Below, one piece after another: positions 5,431 through 9,987 of a stretch of 9,987 nucleotides of DNA (the stretch's first letter is position 1; each line of letters begins with the position of its first letter). Under the pieces are notes generated by a model. It made no database searches. It was not told the origin of the DNA and saw only the letters and a program-made list of their open reading frames with translations. A program made the position numbers and the translations under genes. The DNA comes from JABFRZ01 sp036376275. GTDB lineage: Bacteria; Planctomycetota; UBA1135; GCA-002686595. Where the stretch lies: assembly GCA_036376275.1 (NCBI GenBank), contig DASVAP010000298.1:1-9987 (forward strand). Reading direction: 5' to 3'.

Positions 5431-7074
5431 CTACGTCGCCGCAGCCCGGCGCAGGACCCCGAGGACGCCGCGCGCGGCGAGGAGCTCGGCGTCCGCGCCG
5501 AGCTCGCTCGGGGCAGCCTTCGCGGCGAGGAAGCGCGCGAGACGTGCGCGCTCGGCGCGCGGACGGCGGGCGAGCTCGGGGTCGAGGGCGAGGACCGGGG
5601 CCAGGAGCTCGAGCGTCGCGCGCGGGACCTCGCGGGCCAGGCCCAGGGCCCGCGTCACGAGGCGCGCGTCGGCGCGCAGCGCGCGCTCGCGATCGCCGCC
5701 GTGGACGGTGGCGATGCGGCGCGTCACCGCCAGCCCGATCCGACCCAGCGGCAAGGGCTCGGGCGCCGGGCGCGCCAGCGCCAGGCGCACCGAGGTGTCC
5801 GCCAGGCGCAGCAGCAGCGCGCGGCTCGAGCGCGCGCCGGGATGGGCCGCGAGGCGGCGCTCCTCGACGCGCGCCAGCGCCTCGACGCCCTGGTTCGTGG
5901 GCCGGAAGCCCAGCCGCCGGTAGAACCAGAACGAGCCGGCCGCGATCGCCTCGGGGTTGCCGACGCCCATCCCGTAGGGCGTCAGGAAGAAGAGCCGCGC
6001 GCCGAGCACGTGGTGCAGCGCGCGCACGTACTGGGCGTAGATCCGGCGCGTCGCGTGCCCGCGGAACTCCGGGAAGAGGTTGAGGCCGAGCTCGCAGCAG
6101 GCCGCGGAGACGCTGGCGGGCCCGTAGGCGATCGGCACGCCGTTCTGGAGCAGGAGCGCCGTGTACAGCGACTCGAGCGCCTCGCGGTAGTCCGGGACGA
6201 CGCCCACCAGGGCGACGGTCAGCCCCTCGCCGCAGTCGGCCAGGCTCACGTCGGCCGGGTTGCCGTGGGAGAGCGGGCGGATCTCGCTCTGGCGCACGGC
6301 CAGGGCCGCGGCGGCGAAGTCGACGAAGCGCGCGCCCTCGCCGGGCGCGAGGCGGCGCACGCGCGGCGGCCGCCGCACGAGGGGCGCGAGCGGCCCGCGC
6401 AGCGGCCGCGGCGCGCGGTGCTGGCAGACGACCTCCGGCACGGGCCAGAGCTGCTCGGCCCGCGCGCTGCCCGCGCGCGCGAGCGTCCAGCGCACCGGCA
6501 GGCCGCAGCCGTCGAAGCGCGCCTCGCGCTCGGCCGGCGCGAGCGGCGCGAACAGCTCCAGGAGCAGCTCGAGGTCGCGCCGCTCCGACCCTCCGCGGGC
6601 CGCCGCCAGCCAGTCGTCCCAGTCCAGCGTCACGTCGTCGACGCCCGGCACCTCGGCGCCGAGCAGCGTGCGCGCGACGGCGCCTTGCAGCGGGCCCGTG
6701 TCCTCCAGCGTGTCCCAGTCGAGCTCGAGGGCGCCGGGGAAGAGCCGCACGAGCCGCTCGAGCAAGGGGTAGCCCCACGTGTCCACCACCGCCGTCGCCG
6801 CGAGGCCGCTGTCGGCGAGGCGCGCGCGCCGCCGCGCCGGGAGCCGCACGGCCCACTCCCGCAGGCGCGGGACGAGCGTCAGGGCTCCCGCGCGCACCGC
6901 CGGCGCATCGGGATAGGCCAGCAGGAAGAGCAGCGCCTCCTGGAGCTCCACCAGCCGTGCCGCGGGGAGGCTGGCGCGCCCGGCGAGCTCGGCGAGCAGC
7001 CGCTCCTTCTCGCGCGCGGCCCCGGGACCGAAGGTCCGCACGGCCGCCGTCAGCGCGCGCACGGGATCTCGCAC
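5431..7074 (-). CDS. uncharacterised protein with GNAT-like C-terminal half, coupled to the flavoenzyme gene
   Basis: This 547-aa soluble protein has no signal peptide and no membrane helix. I recognise no named family for the whole chain. Its N-terminal half (about 1-200) is helix-rich, with L-Q-E-A-L-L-F-L-L-A-Y-P-D (44-56) and A-D-S-G-L-A-A-T (87-94). Residues about 283-395 look like a GNAT acyltransferase fold: a central strand G-V-P-I-A-Y-G (312-318), then E-L-G-L-N-L-F-P-E-F-R-G (328-339), a helix, L-F-F-L-T-P-Y (361-367), and S-F-W-F-Y-R-R-L-G-F-R-P (381-392), like the FY-x-x-x-GF end of GNATs. The acetyl-CoA loop is not the canonical R/Q-x-x-G-x-G/A, so activity is unproven. The GTG at 7074 lies five bases after the TAG of the flavoenzyme gene, implying translational coupling; GTG 7062 is the alternative start. 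There is no Shine-Dalgarno sequence. A shared role with the flavoenzyme is inferred from position only. Confidence 0.85.
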   Translation of the reverse strand: MRDPVRALTAAVRTFGPGAAREKERLLAELAGRASLPAARLVELQEALLFLLAYPDAPAVRAGALTLVPRLREWAVRLPARRRARLADSGLAATAVVDTWGYPLLERLVRLFPGALELDWDTLEDTGPLQGAVARTLLGAEVPGVDDVTLDWDDWLAAARGGSERRDLELLLELFAPLAPAEREARFDGCGLPVRWTLARAGSARAEQLWPVPEVVCQHRAPRPLRGPLAPLVRRPPRVRRLAPGEGARFVDFAAAALAVRQSEIRPLSHGNPADVSLADCGEGLTVALVGVVPDYREALESLYTALLLQNGVPIAYGPASVSAACCELGLNLFPEFRGHATRRIYAQYVRALHHVLGARLFFLTPYGMGVGNPEAIAAGSFWFYRRLGFRPTNQGVEALARVEERRLAAHPGARSSRALLLRLADTSVRLALARPAPEPLPLGRIGLAVTRRIATVHGGDRERALRADARLVTRALGLAREVPRATLELLAPVLALDPELARRPRAERARLARFLAAKAAPSELGADAELLAARGVLGVLRRAAAT

Positions 7075-7079
7075 GACGA

Positions 7080-9371
7080 CTACGACCGTCCCGGCGGCCT
7101 CGGACGCGGCTTCACGGCGAGGTAGGGCTTCGGCCAGGGGCCGCTGAAGTGCTCGTGGTGCGTCTGCGCGTGGAGCGTGAGGTACGGGTCCGTCAGGTGC
7201 GCGCGCGCGAGGGCGCAGAGGTCCGCGCGGCCTGCGGCGAGGATCGTGTTGACGTGGTCGGCGCCCTGGATGTTGCCGACGGCCATCACGCAGAGACCCG
7301 GCACGGCGTGGCGGATCGCATCGGCGAAGGGGACCTGGTACATGCGGCCGTACTCGACCTTCGAGGCGGGCGTGTTGCCGGCGCTGCTCACGTCGATCAG
7401 GTCGAGGCCGCTGGCGTGCAGCCCGCGCGCGATCTCGATCGTCTCGTCGAGCGTGATGCCCTCGCCGGCCGGGAGCCAGTCGGAGGCGGAGACGCGCACC
7501 GCCAGGGGCTTCTCGGCCGGCCAGGCGGCGCGCACGGCCTCGAAGACCTCGAGCGGGAAGCGCAGGCGGTTCGCCAGCGAGCCGCCGTACTCGTCGGTGC
7601 GACGGTTGGCGGCGGGCGAGAGGAAGCTCGAGAGCAGGTACCCGTGCGCCATGTGCAGCTCGACCAGGTCGAAGCCGGCGCGCGCGGCGCGCTGCGTCGA
7701 GGCGACGAAGGCGTCGCGGATGCGCTCCATGTCGGTGCGCGTCATCGCGCGCGGCGCGGGCCAGTCGGGGGCGAAGGGCAGGGCCGAGGGACCGAGCGTG
7801 GTCCAGGCGCGCGCGTCGCGCAGCGGGTCGTCGCCCTCCCAGGGCAGGTTGCAGGAGCCCTTGCGGCCGGCGTGGGCGAGCTGGATGCCGATCTTCGAGC
7901 CGCTGTTCCCGCGCACGAAGTCGACCACGCGCTTCCAGGCCGCCTCGTGGGCGTCCGTGTAGAGGCCGGCACAGCCGAGCGAGATGCGGCCCTCGGGCGA
8001 GACGTCGGTCATCTCGGTCATCACCAGGCCCGCCCCGCCGACCGCGCGGCTGCCGAGGTGCACCAGGTGCCAGTCGGTGGGTGTCCCGTCGACGGCCGAG
8101 TACTGGCACATGGGCGACACGACCACTCGATTCGGCAGCGTGAGCGAGCGCAGCGTCAGCGGCACGAACATCGGCGCCAGCGCCGTGGCGCCGGGCTCCG
8201 GCCCGGCCGGGGCCTCGCGCGCGAGGAATGCCTCGGCCACGCGCGCAACGAGCTCCGGATCGCGCTGGCGCAGGTTGTCGTAGGTGATGCGCTTCGAGCG
8301 CGTCATCAGGTTGAAGGTGAACTCGAGCGGCGGCTGCTTCACGTAACGCGCGCAGTGCTCGAACCACTCCATCGAGGTCCGCGCGGCGCGCTGCAGGCGC
8401 GCGACCTCGCCCGTGCGGCGCTGCTCGTAGAGGCGCAGGGCCGCCGGCACGCCGCGCGGCTCGTCCTGGAGCGCGCGCACGAGCTCGATCGCGTCCTCCA
8501 TCGCCAGCTTGGTGCCCGAGCCGATCGAGAAGTGCGCCGTGTGGGCCGCGTCCCCCACCAGCACCGTGCTGCCCCGCACCCACGTCCCGCAGCGGATCAC
8601 CGGGAAGCTGCGCCAGACGGACTTGTTGGTCAGCAGCGGGTGCCCGTCGAGGTCCGGCGCGAAGAGGTCCTCCAGGTACCGGACCGTCTCCTGCTCGCTC
8701 GCACGCTCGAAGCCCGCCCGCTTCCACACGTCCTCGTGGCACTCGACGATCCAGGTCGAGAGCGTCTCGGCCCCGCGCTGGAACGGGTAGGCGTGCACCT
8801 GGAAGAGGCCGTGCTGGCTGGAGCGGAACACGAAGGTGAAGGCCTCGAGCGGCTTCGTGGTGCCGAACCAGGCGAACCTGCAACGGCGCCAGTCGACCTC
8901 GGGCCGGAAGTGGGCCGCGTGCCTGGCGCGCACGAAGCTGTTGATCCCGTCGCAGGCCAGCACGAGGTCGGCCGGGCCGACGTCGCTCTCGTCGCGCACC
9001 TCGCGCTCGAACTCGAGACGCACGCCGAGCGCGCGCGCGCGCGCGTGGAAGATCTCGAGCAGGCGCTTGCGCGAGAGTCCGCAGAAGCCGTGCCCGGTCG
9101 AGCGCACGCACTCGAGCCGGCCGGGCGCCGTCTCCAGGTACGTCTCGATGTCGGTCCAGTAGGCGAACTGGCGCCGGATCTCGGCGTAGCTCTCCGGATC
9201 GGCCAGCTCGAAGCCGCCCAGCGTCTCGTCCGAGAAGACGACCCCCCACCCGAAGGTGTCGTCGGGCTTGTTGCGCTCGTAGACCGTGATCTCCGCCTCC
9301 GGCCGGGCCTTCTTGAGCAGGATCGCGAAGTAGAGCCCAGCCGGTCCGCCACCGATGCATGCGACGCGCAT
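7080..9371 (-). CDS. bifunctional salicylyl-CoA 5-hydroxylase / Old Yellow Enzyme-type oxidoreductase (aromatic acyl-CoA monooxygenase-reductase)
   Basis: This 763-aa protein is a two-domain flavoenzyme of full family length. Residues 1-385 are a class A FAD monooxygenase: the dinucleotide-binding G-G-G-P-A-G at 7-12, a D-G at 141-142 in the second FAD motif, and the G-D-A-A-H at 273-277 that contacts FAD. Residues 398-763 are a class III (YqjM-like) Old Yellow Enzyme: C-Q-Y-S (422-425, C422 and Y424), A-H-A-G-R (499-503), H573 and H576 in H-M-A-H-G-Y-L-L, R626, and the phosphate-binding G-R-A-D-L (714-718). This fusion is known in salicylyl-CoA 5-hydroxylases and in 2-aminobenzoyl-CoA monooxygenase/reductase, which oxygenate an aromatic CoA thioester and, in the latter, also reduce the ring. 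All the catalytic motifs I looked for are present. The substrate cannot be told from sequence, and no aryl-CoA ligase lies in the window. The C-terminus seems slightly short. The ATG at 9371 opens directly onto the FAD-binding strand and has a promoter next to it. Confidence 0.95.
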   Translation of the reverse strand: MRVACIGGGPAGLYFAILLKKARPEAEITVYERNKPDDTFGWGVVFSDETLGGFELADPESYAEIRRQFAYWTDIETYLETAPGRLECVRSTGHGFCGLSRKRLLEIFHARARALGVRLEFEREVRDESDVGPADLVLACDGINSFVRARHAAHFRPEVDWRRCRFAWFGTTKPLEAFTFVFRSSQHGLFQVHAYPFQRGAETLSTWIVECHEDVWKRAGFERASEQETVRYLEDLFAPDLDGHPLLTNKSVWRSFPVIRCGTWVRGSTVLVGDAAHTAHFSIGSGTKLAMEDAIELVRALQDEPRGVPAALRLYEQRRTGEVARLQRAARTSMEWFEHCARYVKQPPLEFTFNLMTRSKRITYDNLRQRDPELVARVAEAFLAREAPAGPEPGATALAPMFVPLTLRSLTLPNRVVVSPMCQYSAVDGTPTDWHLVHLGSRAVGGAGLVMTEMTDVSPEGRISLGCAGLYTDAHEAAWKRVVDFVRGNSGSKIGIQLAHAGRKGSCNLPWEGDDPLRDARAWTTLGPSALPFAPDWPAPRAMTRTDMERIRDAFVASTQRAARAGFDLVELHMAHGYLLSSFLSPAANRRTDEYGGSLANRLRFPLEVFEAVRAAWPAEKPLAVRVSASDWLPAGEGITLDETIEIARGLHASGLDLIDVSSAGNTPASKVEYGRMYQVPFADAIRHAVPGLCVMAVGNIQGADHVNTILAAGRADLCALARAHLTDPYLTLHAQTHHEHFSGPWPKPYLAVKPRPRPPGRS
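9029..9045. repeat. 17-base alternating GC tract inside the flavoenzyme gene
   Basis: An uninterrupted alternating G-C run of 17 bases encodes A-R-A-R-A in the monooxygenase domain (about residues 109-114). It is long enough to be prone to slippage or Z-DNA formation. It also fits ordinary Ala/Arg codon use in this genome. Confidence 0.6.
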
Positions 9372-9377
9372 CGGCGC

Positions 9378-9406
9378 ATCCTAGTGTCGCGGCACGGGGC
9401 GGTCAT
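9378..9406 (-). promoter_or_regulatory. promoter of the flavoenzyme operon, likely leaderless
   Basis: On the minus strand ATGACC (9401-9406; 4 of 6 to TTGACA) is followed by a 17-base spacer and TAGGAT (9378-9383; 4 of 6 to TATAAT), then six bases to the ATG at 9371. With usual sigma-70 geometry transcription would begin at or within a base or two of that ATG. No Shine-Dalgarno sequence is present, which agrees with a leaderless mRNA. This is the best-formed promoter in the window. Confidence 0.5.
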
Positions 9407-9432
9407 GGGCGCGGCGAACTTCGGCGCGGCCC

Positions 9433-9460
9433 TTGACCGGCCCGCCTCGCACGGTCGAAC
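9433..9460 (+). promoter_or_regulatory. candidate promoter of the small anchored-protein gene
   Basis: TTGACC (9433-9438; 5 of 6 to TTGACA) is followed after 16 bases by TCGAAC (9455-9460; only 3 of 6 to TATAAT), nine bases before the ATG at 9470. The -35 is good and the -10 is poor. It lies back-to-back with the flavoenzyme promoter, so the 95-98-base divergent region could hold shared control. Confidence 0.33.
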
Positions 9461-9469
9461 TCTCCCGTG

Positions 9470-9955
9470 ATGAAGCGGGTCCTGCTGGCGATCGCGGCCG
9501 TGGCGGCGCTGTTCCTTGGCGTGCGCGGCCTGGTAAGGCACCTCGCGCCGGACGAGGTCAAGATCCGCCGCCTGGTGGCGGCGATGGAGGCGGCCTACAA
9601 CGAGGGCGACCCGAGCGGCTGCGTCGCCCCGCTCGCGCGCGACTGGCGCCACGCGGGCTCGGAGATCGACCGGCGCATGCTGCTCGGAGCGCTCTTCCAG
9701 ACCGCGCGCGACCGCGAGAAGGAGACGCGCCAGCTCCGCAGCCGCGTCGAGGTCGACGAGGAAGCCGCGCGGGTCGCCGTGGACGGCGAGCGCGCCACGC
9801 TGACCCTCGAGGCCGTCTTCGCGCGCTTGCGCGGCGGCGAGTGGAGCGAGACCTGGCGCGCGCGCATCGAGGCCGAGCTGGTGGAAGGCGACGACGGCTG
9901 GGAGATCGTCCAGAGCCGCCACGAGGACCTCACCGGCACCCACCTCGGGCGATAG
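9470..9955 (+). CDS. small membrane-anchored protein resembling NTF2/SnoaL-like folds
   Basis: This 161-aa protein starts with K2-R3 and a hydrophobic helix (about residues 4-18, V-L-L-A-I-A-A-V-A-A-L-F-L-G-V), which is a signal anchor or uncleaved signal. The rest has an NTF2-like plan. A first helix, K-I-R-R-L-V-A-A-M-E-A-A-Y-N-E-G-D (31-47), ends in the N-x-G-D turn common in SnoaL/DUF4440-type proteins. Two more helices follow, then alternating strands, including a W-x-x-x-W-R-A-R-I-E-A-E-L strand and a closing D-D-G-W-E-I-V-Q-S strand. The 'G-W-x-I' ending is typical of such folds, where the final strand lines the pocket. No catalytic dyad can be assigned. GTG at 9467 is directly in front and in frame, so 9467 is an alternative start. 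It is divergent from the flavoenzyme; a functional link is not shown. Confidence 0.82.
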   Translation: MKRVLLAIAAVAALFLGVRGLVRHLAPDEVKIRRLVAAMEAAYNEGDPSGCVAPLARDWRHAGSEIDRRMLLGALFQTARDREKETRQLRSRVEVDEEAARVAVDGERATLTLEAVFARLRGGEWSETWRARIEAELVEGDDGWEIVQSRHEDLTGTHLGR

Positions 9956-9987
9956 CGGCGGAAGGAACCCCCGCGACTCCCAACACC

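Noticed and set aside
3401..6856. Minus-strand frame of 1151 codons crossing several genes
   Set aside because: It crosses two recognisable genes out of frame and opposes the end of the FG-GAP gene; the composition is low-complexity Arg/Ala/Gly.
7062..7086. Possible frameshift joining the flavoenzyme and the next gene into one protein
   Set aside because: The flavoenzyme already has full family length and a proper stop, and the next gene has its own GTG start with no motif continuing the first protein.
5263..7125. Plus-strand frame of 620 codons opposite the GNAT-like gene
   Set aside because: It has no recognisable motif, and its Arg/Gln/Glu/Ala-rich composition is typical of an antisense frame. 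The minus-strand frame has a credible fold and sits next to the flavoenzyme gene.
9029..9045. GC dinucleotide tract as a phase-variation switch
   Set aside because: It lies in the middle of a metabolic enzyme gene and codes for ordinary Ala/Arg residues; alternating GC is common in this DNA and there is no sign that the length varies.
5431..9360. A single minus-strand frame of about 1309 codons that might look like one giant protein
   Set aside because: Only the part after about 7074 reads as real protein. The upstream part is an out-of-frame reading of the flavoenzyme gene, rich in Arg/Pro/Ala.
6957..9470. Very long open frame (837 codons) on the plus strand opposite the flavoenzyme gene
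   Set aside because: Its translation is Arg/Ala/Gly/Val-rich with no domain, and the opposite strand encodes an intact enzyme with every catalytic motif. It is an antisense shadow caused by GC-ended codons.

Overview
The window is very GC-rich (roughly 70% or more by eye). It has the GC-ended codons and large antisense open frames typical of such DNA. Three features point to a bacterium of the Planctomycetota, probably a high-GC deep lineage. These are secreted FG-GAP/PQQ-like beta-propeller proteins, a carboxypeptidase-regulatory-like repeat protein on a membrane anchor, and a propeller protein carrying a C-terminal domain of a kind I associate with planctomycete surface proteins. A myxobacterial or other high-GC delta-proteobacterial origin cannot be excluded. 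I see no rRNA, tRNA, CRISPR array, insertion sequence or phage gene.

Layout, left to right. (1) 1-1107, minus strand: a GTG-started, lipobox-bearing beta-propeller lipoprotein whose C-terminus runs off the left edge. (2) 1191-2129, plus strand: a ten-helix EamA/DMT-family transporter, divergent from gene 1 across an 83-base intergenic region. (3) 2230-3768, plus strand: a secreted protein with seven FG-GAP calcium-loop motifs and a C-terminal beta domain. It is preceded by a TAGGAT box, a perfect 20-bp palindrome and a Shine-Dalgarno sequence. (4) 3793-5394, minus strand, convergent with gene 3: a membrane-anchored carboxypeptidase-regulatory-like repeat protein. (5) 5431-7074, minus strand: an uncharacterised 547-aa protein with a GNAT-like C-terminal half. 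(6) 7080-9371, minus strand: a bifunctional FAD monooxygenase/Old Yellow Enzyme fusion of the salicylyl-CoA 5-hydroxylase / 2-aminobenzoyl-CoA monooxygenase-reductase type. (7) 9470-9955, plus strand: a small membrane-anchored protein with an NTF2/SnoaL-like look, divergent from gene 6.

Genes 6 and 5 are read in that order with only five bases between stop and start, so they are very likely co-transcribed and translationally coupled. Gene 4 follows on the same strand after a GC hairpin and appears to have its own -10 box. Genes 1, 3 and 4 are envelope or surface proteins with no visible enzymatic domain. I see no evidence that they act with the 5/6 pair.

The most interesting points are the pairing of an aromatic acyl-CoA flavoenzyme with an unstudied GNAT-like protein, the repeated TAnnnT boxes placed a few bases before start codons (suggesting leaderless mRNAs), and the palindrome abutting the ribosome binding site of gene 3. 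I did not find a clear new defence or mobile system here.
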